Assembly (NCBI GenBank): GCA_910586575.1
Contig: CAJUJQ010000002.1
Span: 19,472 to 83,471, forward strand
Length of the DNA: 64,000 bases
Reading direction: 5' to 3'
Origin: an uncultured Clostridia bacterium
GTDB taxonomy: Bacteria > Bacillota > Clostridia > Oscillospirales > Butyricicoccaceae
Each line of letters begins with the position of its first letter. Position 1 is the first letter of the stretch. Below, in pieces: positions 43,889 to 51,508 of this stretch. The notes below the pieces were generated by a model. It searched no databases and had not been told where the DNA came from. It was given only the letters and a program-made list of their open reading frames with translations. The position numbers and the translations under genes were made by a program.

Positions 43889-44563
43889 TTAATGAAAATA
43901 CTGCGGGAACTTTTCCCGGATTGCCGTCGCGTCGAATTTATAGCGGCTCAGGTGCTTTTGCATCAGCGCTTCCGCCTGCCCGGCGTCCCGCGTGCGCAGG
44001 GCTTCCAGAATCTGCTCGTGGTCCTGCACGATTTTCAGCTCTTTGACGCTTTCGAGCGCCATCCAGCGCACCCGGTCAAAATGGATGGTGATGTCTTGCA
44101 GCAGGCGGTAAACCTGCGGCTTCTGCGCAACCTCGAACAGGATGGCGTGAAAATTATCATCCAGCTGCATCAGCTTTCTGAAATCGCTTTGTTTCAGGTA
44201 GAATTGCTGAAGCCGGACGTTTTCTTCCAGCCGGAACAGCCCGGTTTCGTTGGTGTAGCGGCACACCAGCCGCACCAGCTCACGCTCTAAGGTGTTGCGC
44301 ATGAAGCAGGCTTCGTCTACCAGGTCATAATTGATAGGGGCGACCATGGTCCGCTTTTGCGGCACGATTTTGATGATTTGCACCTTGTCAAGCTCAATCA
44401 GCGCCTCGCGCACCGGCGTGCGGGACAGCCCCAGCTCGGCGGCAAGCTCGGCTTCGCTGATGAGGCTTTCCGGCGCAAGCTCCAAACTGATAATATTCTC
44501 TTTGAGCATGCGCAGCGCGTAATTGCGTCCGGTTTCGCGCGGGAAGCGTTCTGTCAGCTCCAT
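43889..44563 (-). CDS. GntR-family (FCD/FadR type) transcriptional regulator
   Basis: 224 aa from the ATG at 44563, which has AAAGGAGC upstream; the frame is open further but runs into a mobile repeat. N-terminal winged helix (ISLELAPESLISEAELAAELGLSRTPVREALIELD) and a C-terminal FCD effector domain (MRNTLERELVRLVCRYTNE, DDNFHAILFEVAQKP, HEQILEALRTRDAGQAEALMQKHLSRY). Divergent from uxuAB, so it is probably the hexuronate repressor (UxuR/ExuR role). A 159-bp MITE-like element interrupts its leader. Confidence 0.9.
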   Translation of the reverse strand: MELTERFPRETGRNYALRMLKENIISLELAPESLISEAELAAELGLSRTPVREALIELDKVQIIKIVPQKRTMVAPINYDLVDEACFMRNTLERELVRLVCRYTNETGLFRLEENVRLQQFYLKQSDFRKLMQLDDNFHAILFEVAQKPQVYRLLQDITIHFDRVRWMALESVKELKIVQDHEQILEALRTRDAGQAEALMQKHLSRYKFDATAIREKFPQYFH

Positions 44564-44598
44564 CCCCACCTGCTCCTTTCTCTGCGTGTTCCGCTCTT

Positions 44599-44761
44599 TA
44601 GACCTGTTCGAAAACGATTGGCACACCGTCTGCCGCAAGCCTTTGCCGTCAGGATGTGCCGCCTTCCCCTGAAACCCGACAGGATTCCTGCGGGAAATCG
44701 TCCCATTCTGACGGCAAATTCTCACGACATCCGGCGCACCCCTGGTTTCCGAACAGGTCTA
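44599..44761. mobile_element. MITE-like element, copy 1, in the gntR leader
   Basis: The element spans 44601-44759 and is bounded by TA on both sides (44599-44600 and 44760-44761). Ends are GACCTGTTCG and CGAACAGGTC, nearly identical to the left end of the IS at 63.35 kb. The interior matches the copy at 50.1 kb over its full length (in inverse orientation) and the copy at 52.7 kb at both ends. It carries no transposase. On the minus strand a TATAAT box directly abuts it, so the gntR transcript would begin inside the element. Confidence 0.85.
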
Positions 44762-44947
44762 TTATAACATAACCTCTTCAAAAAGTATATACGGGCAAGG
44801 CACATATTTTTCGGGGGTTCCGTTCGGCGGGGCAGTCAATTTGAGACATTTTCGTCCCGGCAAAAGCGCCGCCTGGAATGCTTCCCACCCATGCGGTATA
44901 TTTTGCGGGCAAAATGTAAGAATAAACAAAAACAGGCACAAGAATTT

Positions 44948-44990
44948 TACTGGTATGCTAGTAGACAAAATACGGAAACCGTGCTATGAT
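44948..44990 (+). promoter_or_regulatory. uxuAB promoter with probable GntR operator
   Basis: TAGACA (44962-44967), 17-nt spacer and TATGAT (44985-44990). The imperfect palindrome TACTGGTATGCTAGTA (44948-44963, 12 of 16 symmetric positions) touches the -35 box. Its size and centre resemble FadR/UxuR-type sites, so it is a good candidate operator for the divergent GntR protein. Confidence 0.65.
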
Positions 44991-45058
44991 TAGAAATAAC
45001 AGGAAACCCCAACCGCTGCGGCTGGGGGCGGATATCGCATCAAAAGGAGGAAATTGCT

Positions 45059-46129
45059 ATGCAAATGACATTCCGCTGGTACGGAGAAGGGAACGATTCG
45101 GTTACCCTCGACCAGATCCGGCAGATTCCCGGCGTGACCGGCATCGTCTGGGCGCTGCACCATAAGCAGCCCGGCGAAATCTGGGAACCCGAAGAAATCG
45201 CAAAGGAAAAGGCTATTATCGAAGCCGCGGGCTTCAATATCGATGTTGTCGAGTCGGTCAACGTCCATGACGATATCAAGATCGGCCGTCCCACCCGCGA
45301 CCAGTATATCGAAAACTATAATATCACCCTGCGCAACCTTGCCGCGGCAGGCGTCAAGGTCGTCACCTACAATTTCATGCCCATTTTCGACTGGACACGC
45401 ACCGACCTGTTCCACCCCGTAGGGGACGGCTCGACCGCGCTGTTCTATGAAAAGTCCCGTATCCAGCAGGATTACAAGGAAATGGCGAACTATATCCTCG
45501 AAAACCTGCACGGCATGACCTTCCCCGGCTGGGAGCCGGAGCGCATGGCGAAGCTGGACGAGCTGTTTGCCGACTATGCGCCCGTCACCAAGGAAAAGCT
45601 GTGGGAAAACCTCAAGTATTTCCTGGAGGGTATCATGCCGACCTGTGAGGAAACCGGCATCAAAATGGCAATCCACATGGACGATCCCCCCTGGGATATC
45701 TTCGGCCTGCCCCGCCTGCTGGTGGATAAGGAATCCATCCTGCATTTCCTCAAGATGGTGGACCACCCGAATAACTGCCTGTGCCTGTGCTCCGGCTCGC
45801 TGGGCGCGAACCCCAAGAACGATGTCGCCGACATCGTGCGTTCCTGCTGCGACCGCATCGCGTTTGCGCACATCCGCAACGTCAAGCACTTCCCGAACGG
45901 CGATTTTTCGGAAGCGTCCCACCGCGACTGCGACGGCGACACCGGCATCCTCGACATCATGAAGGCCTATCATGACTGCGGCTTCACCGGATATATCCGC
46001 CCGGACCATGGCCGCCACCTCTGGGGCGAGCAGTGCCGCCCGGGCTACGGCCTCTATGACCGCGCGCTCGGCATCATGTATCTGCTGGGCTGCTGGGATA
46101 TGCTCGATAAGACAGAAGGGAGGGTCTGA
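45059..46129 (+). CDS. uxuA: Mannonate dehydratase
   Basis: 356 aa. It converts D-mannonate to 2-keto-3-deoxygluconate in glucuronate catabolism. UxuA features are MTFRWYGEGNDSVTLDQIRQIPGVTGIVWALH, VVESVNVHDDIKIG, MAIHMDDPPWDIFGLPR, FAHIRNVKHFPNGDFSEASH and YIRPDHGRHLWGE, which include metal-binding Cys/His/Asp residues. AAAGGAGG lies 8 nt upstream. It is followed 5 bp later by uxuB. Confidence 0.95.
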   Translation: MQMTFRWYGEGNDSVTLDQIRQIPGVTGIVWALHHKQPGEIWEPEEIAKEKAIIEAAGFNIDVVESVNVHDDIKIGRPTRDQYIENYNITLRNLAAAGVKVVTYNFMPIFDWTRTDLFHPVGDGSTALFYEKSRIQQDYKEMANYILENLHGMTFPGWEPERMAKLDELFADYAPVTKEKLWENLKYFLEGIMPTCEETGIKMAIHMDDPPWDIFGLPRLLVDKESILHFLKMVDHPNNCLCLCSGSLGANPKNDVADIVRSCCDRIAFAHIRNVKHFPNGDFSEASHRDCDGDTGILDIMKAYHDCGFTGYIRPDHGRHLWGEQCRPGYGLYDRALGIMYLLGCWDMLDKTEGRV

Positions 46130-46134
46130 CCGTC

Positions 46135-47721
46135 ATGAAGCTGAACCTGGACTCTCTCAAAAATACAGAAGCCTGGAAGGGCTATCACCTGCCGCAGTTC
46201 GACCCCGCGCAAATCGCCGAAAACACCCGCAAAAAGCCCCAGTGGCTGCACTTCGGCGCGGGTAATATTTTCCGCGTGTTCCCGGCGGTGCTCTGCCAGC
46301 GGCTGATTGAACAGGGTGAAATGGATACTGGCATCGTCTGCTGCGAGGGCTACGACGAGGAAATCATCACCCGCTGTTTCCGCCCCTATGACAACCTGTC
46401 GGTCGCCGTGACGCTGAACGCGGACGGCAGCATCGAGAAAGAGGTTGTCGGCTCCATGGCGGAAAGCCTCAGTATGATGTACGACAGCGCCCGCGTGCGC
46501 GAAATTTTCGAGACGCCGTCCCTGCAAATGGTATCCTTCACCATTACTGAAAAGGGCTATGCCATCCGCAACGCCCAGGGCGATTTGCTTCCTGCCATCG
46601 CGGCGGACATGGAAAACGGCCCCGAGGGCTGCAAGGCGTTCATGGCGCAGCTGGCCGCGCTGTGCGTTGCCCGCTTCCGAGCGTGCGGCACACCGCTTGC
46701 GCTGGTTTCAATGGACAACTGTTCGCATAACGGCGAGAAGCTGCAAGGCGCAGTGCTCAGCATTGCGAAAGCATGGAAGGACAACGGCAAAATCACCGGC
46801 GATGAATACAATTATCTCAACGAAAAGGTATCGTTCCCGTGGTCGATGATTGACAAGATTACCCCGCGCCCGGACGCCGCGGTCGAGAAAGAGCTGATTG
46901 CCGACGGGCTGGAGGATATCTCGCCGTTTGTCACCGCGAAGCACACCTATACCGCCGCGTTCGTCAACGCTGAAAAGCCGCAGTACCTGGTTGTTGAGGA
47001 TTTGTTCCCGAACGGCCGTCCCGCGCTGGAAAAGGCTGGCGTATACCTGACCGACCGCGACACGGTCAACTGCACCGAGCGTATGAAGGTCACCACCTGC
47101 CTGAACCCGCTGCACACCGCGATGTCGGTTTACGGCTGCATGCTGGGGTACACGCTGATTTCCAAGGAAATGGAGGACGCGGACATTGTCAACCTGGTTA
47201 AAACGCTGGGTTATAAAGAGGGCCTGCCGGTTGTAGTTGACCCGAAGATCCTCAGCCCGAAGGCGTTTATTGACGAGGTTGTCGGCAAGCGCTTCCCGAA
47301 CCCGTTCATGCCGGACGCGCCGCAGCGCATCGCGACGGATACCTCTCAGAAGGTGGGCATCCGCTTCGGCGAAACCATCAAGAGCTATGTCGCGGAAAAC
47401 CGTGATTTGGACAGCCTGAACGCGCTGCCGCTTGCCATTGCTGGCTGGCTGCGCTATCTGCTGGCGGTGGATGACGAGCTGAAGCCGATTGAGGTTTCAC
47501 CCGACCCGATGAAGGACGAGCTTCAGGGCAAGCTGGCGGGCATTACCGTCGGCAAGCCGGAGACTTACCAGGGGCAGCTCAAGGGAATCCTGTCCAATGC
47601 CGCCATTTTTGGCTCCGACCTGACCAAGACAAGCCTTGCCGCGCGCATTGAAGCCATGTTCGTAGAAGAGCTGGCAGGCGCAGGCGCAGTCCGCGCAACG
47701 CTGCAAAAATATCTGAAATAA
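46135..47721 (+). CDS. uxuB: Fructuronate reductase / mannonate oxidoreductase
   Basis: 528 aa polyol dehydrogenase of the mannitol dehydrogenase family. It reduces D-fructuronate to D-mannonate with NADH, the step before UxuA. Visible are the NAD-binding segment WLHFGAGNIFRVFPAVL, SMDNCSHNGEKL, FPWSMIDKITPRPD and the catalytic lysine region (VFP-type LNPLHTAMSVYGCMLGY). The operon position decides for UxuB over mannitol dehydrogenase. UxaC, the isomerase before it, is not in the window. Confidence 0.9.
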   Translation: MKLNLDSLKNTEAWKGYHLPQFDPAQIAENTRKKPQWLHFGAGNIFRVFPAVLCQRLIEQGEMDTGIVCCEGYDEEIITRCFRPYDNLSVAVTLNADGSIEKEVVGSMAESLSMMYDSARVREIFETPSLQMVSFTITEKGYAIRNAQGDLLPAIAADMENGPEGCKAFMAQLAALCVARFRACGTPLALVSMDNCSHNGEKLQGAVLSIAKAWKDNGKITGDEYNYLNEKVSFPWSMIDKITPRPDAAVEKELIADGLEDISPFVTAKHTYTAAFVNAEKPQYLVVEDLFPNGRPALEKAGVYLTDRDTVNCTERMKVTTCLNPLHTAMSVYGCMLGYTLISKEMEDADIVNLVKTLGYKEGLPVVVDPKILSPKAFIDEVVGKRFPNPFMPDAPQRIATDTSQKVGIRFGETIKSYVAENRDLDSLNALPLAIAGWLRYLLAVDDELKPIEVSPDPMKDELQGKLAGITVGKPETYQGQLKGILSNAAIFGSDLTKTSLAARIEAMFVEELAGAGAVRATLQKYLK

Positions 47722-47731
47722 GAACACCGAA

Positions 47732-47783
47732 AACGGGCAGCTTCCGCAATGGTACGTACCAAAGCGGAGGCTGCCCGTTCTGT
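47732..47783 (+). terminator. Terminator after uxuB
   Basis: AACGGGCAGCTTCCGC and GCGGAGGCTGCCCGTT form a long stem (one mismatch) with a 16-nt loop, followed by CTGTT. The T run is weak. Confidence 0.6.
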
Positions 47784-47814
47784 TATGAAAGAATGATGAA
47801 GGATTGAATGTGGT

Positions 47815-47982
47815 TTAACGGTAGCCGTGTTCCTCGCCGCATACGGGCACAATGACCGGGGTTATAATGAAAACATGGCTTGCGCCGTATTCCATAGCGA
47901 GCCTGCCGGTTTTCTGCTCCGTGCCTTTTCCGAAAATTACTCTGGTGGGCGAATAGTACTCAAAATTGTTTGCCATATCCAT
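47815..47982 (-). pseudogene. N-terminal fragment of an iron-containing alcohol dehydrogenase
   Basis: 55 codons with start at 47982 (or 47976). Residues 1-40 read as the start of a Fe-ADH (NNFEYYSPTRVIFGKGTEQK, then EYGASHVFII), after which similarity stops and the frame ends in TPVIVPVCGEEHGYR. The family is about 380 aa, so over 85 per cent is missing. A TATAAT box lies upstream on the minus strand (near 48030). It is a remnant beside another remnant (AraC). Confidence 0.7.
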
Positions 47983-48078
47983 ACACGCCTTTTTGATGAG
48001 GTGTTTTAATTTGATTTGATGATTGTATTATACCGGATTCCTGTCTGATATGATTTGATTATTTCGCCGGGCTGGTAA

Positions 48079-48618
48079 AATAACGACAGATACAGCAGAA
48101 TTGTTCTATTACTACGGGGGACGGGAACCGCCGACCGGCTGCTGCCCAATCTCCGAAGGCTGAAGGCTTTTGGGGAGCAGCCGGACAATGAATCTGCCGT
48201 CCGGAACCTGCTCTCGGACTGCTGGATGATGCTGCCGCAAAGCATCCGGGAGGCACAGCCCGCAAAAGCCGTCCCGCTTGCCGAAGGGCAGGGGCGCCTG
48301 CGGAATATGGCTGCGTATATCCACAGCCATTACGGGGAAAAGCGCACGCTCGCGGAGCTTGCCGCCCGTGCCGCCGTCAGCGAGCGGGAAGCGCTGCGCT
48401 GCTTCCGGAAGTATTTTCAGCAAAGCCCGTTTGAATATTTGATGGGCTTCCGGCTGAACCAGGCAAAGGCCATGCTGCTTGAAACCGACCTGCCCATTAC
48501 GCAGATTAGCTACCGGTGCGGTTTTTCCGACAGCGCCTATCTGGGGAAGCAGTTCAAAAAAGCTTTTGGGATGACGCCCCTTGCGTTCCGGAACCGGTAC
48601 CAGTCAAAGCAGGGGTAA
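48079..48618 (+). pseudogene. AraC-family regulator, N-terminally truncated
   Basis: The frame is open from 48079 (after a stop at 48076) and has no good start with RBS before 48226. The C-terminal double HTH is intact (RTLAELAARAAVSEREALRCFRKYF, ITQISYRCGFSDSAYLGKQFKKAFGMTP). Upstream, RIVLLLRGTGTADRLLPNLRRLKAF looks like the end of a sensor domain. A full AraC protein needs about 150 more residues. If translated from ATG 48226 it would be a 130-aa DNA-binding piece, so a residual function cannot be excluded. Confidence 0.7.
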
Positions 48619-48630
48619 TACAGAAAAGAA

Positions 48631-48655
48631 GCCTGCGCGGGCGGCAGGCTCTTTT
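48631..48655 (+). terminator. Terminator after the AraC fragment
   Basis: GCCTGC and GCAGGC form a short GC stem followed by TCTTTTT. Confidence 0.7.
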
Positions 48656-48688
48656 TGCAATAATTTTACATAAAATGTCGAATCCTGG

Positions 48689-49074
48689 TTGTAATGGATG
48701 GAAAGGTATGGTATACTATAAAAAAGCAGGGCGCGGAGCGAGCGGGGAATGCCCCAAAGCGCTCCCCGCTGAGGGCGCTCAAGGTGCGTAACCTTGCTGC
48801 GCGCGCCGGGGAAAACCGGTTCGGGAGCAGGACTTTTGACAGTTCGGGAAATGGTTCGGAATGATCCTTATATCGGAGGGAAAACCGGAAAATGCGAAAA
48901 AATAGTGGGGAAAATCCGTCAATTTTCATGAAAATTTTATAGCCATAAGTTGAAAGGTAGGCCTATAAATAACACTTGGAACTTATTTACAGCAACATTT
49001 TCTGGAAAAAAATTCCGTAAACGAGAAAAAACAACGTCTGCATCCCTGAAATGGTTGATTTCAGGTTTTTTTTT
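48689..49074 (+). ncRNA. Putative structured non-coding transcript of about 350 nt
   Basis: A strong promoter (TTGTAA 48689-48694, 17-nt spacer, TATACT 48712-48717 with a TG extension) leads into a GC-rich segment with nested hairpins: AGCGGGGA/TCCCCGCT (48741-48748 with 48763-48770), GAGCG/CGCTC outside it, and AAGGT/ACCTT (48781-48795). An AT-rich part follows, and CCTGAAAT/ATTTCAGG with nine T (49045-49074) ends it. The longest plausible reading frame is 26 codons without RBS. I found no tmRNA, RNase P, SRP or 6S signature. The 643-bp spacer 48619-49261 holds no other gene. Confidence 0.5.
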
Positions 49075-49081
49075 GAAAAAA

Positions 49082-49110
49082 TTGTACAAATTTTAGAAAA
49101 GCTGTATACT
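49082..49110 (+). promoter_or_regulatory. Promoter of the resolvase-like gene
   Basis: TTGTAC, 17-nt spacer, TATACT, right after the terminator of the putative RNA. The leader to the start at 49262 is about 145 nt. Confidence 0.65.
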
Positions 49111-49261
49111 TTTCCTGACGGGTGTGGTATGATTACACTAAGAAATAGATTTGACATGGTTTTCAGCCTGCAAAATCGTGCGAATTGCTGGAAAGGTTTT
49201 TAACAGCCGCTTTTTCGTGTTTAGTAGCGGGATTTTGAGATGAAAAGAAAGGGTGAGGAGG

Positions 49262-49684
49262 ATGCTTTTTACCGTATTGAATCGTTACGACCAACTGGAC
49301 ATCGAGGAAAAAATCTCAGATTATGCCCGCAAGAAGAATATTGACATGAAGGATTTTTCTTATGAGCTAGCGCCGGGGATATCGGTGTCAACAGCGATCG
49401 GGGATGTAGTGCTTTCTTTGATTGAGCAGGCGGCCGAGGAGGACAAGCAGGATTTTAAGGAACGGCAGCGGGCAGGGATTGACCGCGCGCGGGCATCCGG
49501 ACAGGCGATTGGCCGTCCGAGCCAGAAACAGCCGAAGCGCTTCCAGAAAATCTACCAGATGTACCGCGATAAGCGTGTTACGGGCCGCGAAGCCGCTAAA
49601 ATCCTGGGCGTTGCGCAGTCAACGTTTTATCGCTGGCTGCGGGAAGATGAGCAAATGCGGGTCGCTGAGACCGCGCAGCAGTGA
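49262..49684 (+). CDS. Resolvase-like DNA-binding protein lacking the catalytic serine
   Basis: 140 aa from the ATG at 49262 (AAAGGG upstream); a GTG at 49253 is possible. Residues about 45-85 match the end of the serine recombinase catalytic domain and helix E (STAIGDVVLSLIEQAAEEDKQDFKERQRAGIDRARASGQAIGRP), and residues 95-130 form a resolvase HTH (KRVTGREAAKILGVAQSTFYRWLRE). The N-terminus (VLNRYDQLDIEEKISDYARKKN) lacks the YxRVS motif with the nucleophile Ser. It can probably bind DNA but not recombine it: a domesticated regulator or a relic. Confidence 0.7.
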   Translation: MLFTVLNRYDQLDIEEKISDYARKKNIDMKDFSYELAPGISVSTAIGDVVLSLIEQAAEEDKQDFKERQRAGIDRARASGQAIGRPSQKQPKRFQKIYQMYRDKRVTGREAAKILGVAQSTFYRWLREDEQMRVAETAQQ

Positions 49685-49800
49685 CAAGGAAAGACTGGGC
49701 CTGTATCCCAGGCGGCTGTGGCTGTCCCGGGTACAGGTTCTGGGCCTTGGCCGGATGGCTGAGGCTATTTTTTCGCCCCAAAACGGCGCGGCGGGGCGCC

Positions 49801-49830
49801 TTCGTCCAAAATCCATGGATTTTGGACGAA
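49801..49830. repeat. Perfect 30-bp palindrome (copy B of the intergenic repeat)
   Basis: TTCGTCCAAAATCCA followed by its exact reverse complement. It shares the CCAAAATC/GATTTTGG core with 41539-41566. It lies 20 bp beyond the stop codon of the small minus-strand gene at 49850, without a T run for termination. Confidence 0.65.
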
Positions 49831-49849
49831 GGGGAAGCACGCGGGGGCG

Positions 49850-50020
49850 TTACATAATGTGCTCCTCGCAGAAATTGGACAGCACCCGCATCCCCATTTT
49901 GCGGCGGTCGGGCGCGGCGTACATTTTGATACCCGCACTGTCGTAAAGCGGTACCAGCCGCGTCTCCGGGTCAATCCGGCAGGATTCGCCAATGGGGTCG
50001 CCCGCGTTTTTCGTTTCCAT
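49850..50020 (-). CDS. Small protein of unknown function, 56 aa
   Basis: An intact frame from ATG 50020 to TAA 49850, with GAGGTGAT upstream on the minus strand. The sequence contains DPIGESCRIDPETRLVPLYD and ends in NFCEEHIM, with two cysteines and no hydrophobic segment. I do not recognise a family. The RBS and sensible codon use support a real gene, but it is short. Confidence 0.5.
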   Translation of the reverse strand: METKNAGDPIGESCRIDPETRLVPLYDSAGIKMYAAPDRRKMGMRVLSNFCEEHIM

Positions 50021-50091
50021 GATCCATCACCTCGGTATTAGCCTGCCGTTTTTTTTCGCTGCCGATTCGCGGTAAAATTTGCCTTTTTGAT

Positions 50092-50253
50092 AAGGCCTGT
50101 TCGGAAACCAGGGTTGTGCCGGATGGCGTGAGAATATGCCGCCAGGGCGGGACGATTTCCCGCAGGAATCCTGTCGGATTTCAAGGGGAAGCGGCACAGC
50201 CTGACGGCAAAGGCTCGCGTCAGACGGTGCGCCAATGGTTTCCGAACGGTCTA
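50092..50253. mobile_element. MITE-like element, copy 2
   Basis: The element (50094-50251) has ends GGCCTGTTCGGAAACC and GGTTTCCGAACGGTC, with TA after the right end. Its reverse complement aligns with copy 1 over about 158 bp, including the internal GACAGGATTCCTGCGGGAAA block. One base near each end has drifted, so it looks older. The 345-bp spacer 50021-50365 holds only this element and the promoter of the next gene (TTGACT at 50286, TATCCT at 50309). Confidence 0.82.
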
Positions 50254-50365
50254 TAGAGGCTTTCCGATTATTCTCCCGAAAAAGATTGACTTTATCGCAG
50301 GTTTATACTATCCTATATTATAAGAGACCTGTGCCTGCGGGCACGGAACAAGGAGCGGAATTTAG

Positions 50366-50551
50366 ATGTTTGTTTTAACCTGTACCTGCGGCAATGAGAT
50401 TTTCGGGGACGAGGAGGACGCTGCGGCAGCCTGGCGGTGCGACGTCTGCGGGAAATGGTTCGATTATTTCGGCCATGAGGTGGACAAGGCCCGCCATGAC
50501 GCGCTGCTCGAAAATAAATATGCCCGTCTGTATGACGATGAGGAAAGCTGA
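50366..50551 (+). CDS. Small zinc-ribbon-like protein, 61 aa
   Basis: MFVLTCTCGNEIFG followed by WRCDVCGKWFDYFGHEVDK: CxC and CxxC pairs that could bind one zinc ion. The tail is acidic. AAGGAGCGG precedes the ATG. It lies 9 bp before the DegV gene and is likely co-transcribed. Function unknown; small zinc ribbons of this sort are often protein or nucleic-acid binding. Confidence 0.72.
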   Translation: MFVLTCTCGNEIFGDEEDAAAAWRCDVCGKWFDYFGHEVDKARHDALLENKYARLYDDEES

Positions 50552-50560
50552 GGAAATAGA

Positions 50561-51442
50561 ATGAACCCACAAAAGATCGCGCTGGTGACCGATTCCTGTG
50601 CCGATATCCCAGCCGGTTTGATAAAAAAATATGATATCCACGTGATACCGCTCCGCCTGCTTTTCTCGGACGGCGAGTATGAGGACGGTATCAGCATCAC
50701 TGCGAAAGAGGTTTACCGCCGCCTGCCGTCCGAGCTGCCCAAGACCTCCTTGCCGAGCGCCGTGCGCATTGAGGAGACCTTTCAGGATATCCGTTGCAAG
50801 GGCTATGAAAAGGCGATTGCTATCAATTTCTCGGGCGGACTCAGCGGCACCGCCAATATGGTGCGCCTGCTCGGTGAGCAGTGCGTTGGGCTGGAGGTCG
50901 CCGCGTTCGATACGCTTTCCGGTTCGCTTGGCACCGGCATGACCGTGCTTCAGGCCGCGCGGTGGCTGGAGGAGGGGCGCGGCTTCGTAGAAGTCTGCCA
51001 CGCCATTCCCAGGATTATGCACACGACAACGGTATTTTTCTGCATCGATACCTTGGAATATCTGCAAAAGGGCGGGCGTATCGGTCTGATTACATCGTTT
51101 GCGGGTACGTTGCTCAATATTAAGCCGATTATTTCCTTCGCGCCGTCCGGGGAGCTGGTCAACGTCGCCAAGGTGCGCGGGCGCAAGCTTGCTATCCAGA
51201 AAATGGTGGCGATGGCGGCTGACCTTGTGCCGGAGGGCGCGGCGTTTAATATTGCGGTGGCGCATGGCGATTCCCCGGCGGAGTTTAAGGAAATCCGCGC
51301 GCTTGCGAAACAGTCCATGCCCGGCTATAAATCTTTATTTGAGGGCGAAATCGACGGCACACTGGGCGTTTATACTGGCCCACATCTGCTGGGGGTCGGG
51401 GTGCAGCTGCTGCCGGATGGGCTTTTTCCGACATCCGTTTGA
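50561..51442 (+). CDS. DegV family fatty-acid-binding protein
   Basis: 293 aa. DegV proteins (FakB type) bind a fatty acid and present it to a FakA kinase. Features: IALVTDSCADIPAGLIKKYDIHVIPLRLLF, the PKTSLPSAVRIEETFQ segment, IAINFSGGLSGTANMV, and the lipid-site region FDTLSGSLGTGM. A FakA (DAK-like) gene is not in the window. It starts 9 bp after the zinc-ribbon gene. Confidence 0.92.
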   Translation: MNPQKIALVTDSCADIPAGLIKKYDIHVIPLRLLFSDGEYEDGISITAKEVYRRLPSELPKTSLPSAVRIEETFQDIRCKGYEKAIAINFSGGLSGTANMVRLLGEQCVGLEVAAFDTLSGSLGTGMTVLQAARWLEEGRGFVEVCHAIPRIMHTTTVFFCIDTLEYLQKGGRIGLITSFAGTLLNIKPIISFAPSGELVNVAKVRGRKLAIQKMVAMAADLVPEGAAFNIAVAHGDSPAEFKEIRALAKQSMPGYKSLFEGEIDGTLGVYTGPHLLGVGVQLLPDGLFPTSV

Positions 51443-51508
51443 ACACGTTTCAGCGGAACAGCAGCCGGACGGGGCGCGGCAAAATCATGAAACAGAAAGA
51501 GAGCACCT

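Noticed and set aside
44564..44725. Longer N-terminus of the GntR protein
   Set aside because: The additional 54 codons are the translated MITE-like element; the ATG at 44563 has an RBS and matches the family start.
48851..48931. A 26-codon frame inside the putative RNA (start ATG 48851)
   Set aside because: No ribosome binding site in front, and it runs through predicted structure; kept only as an alternative to a non-coding role.
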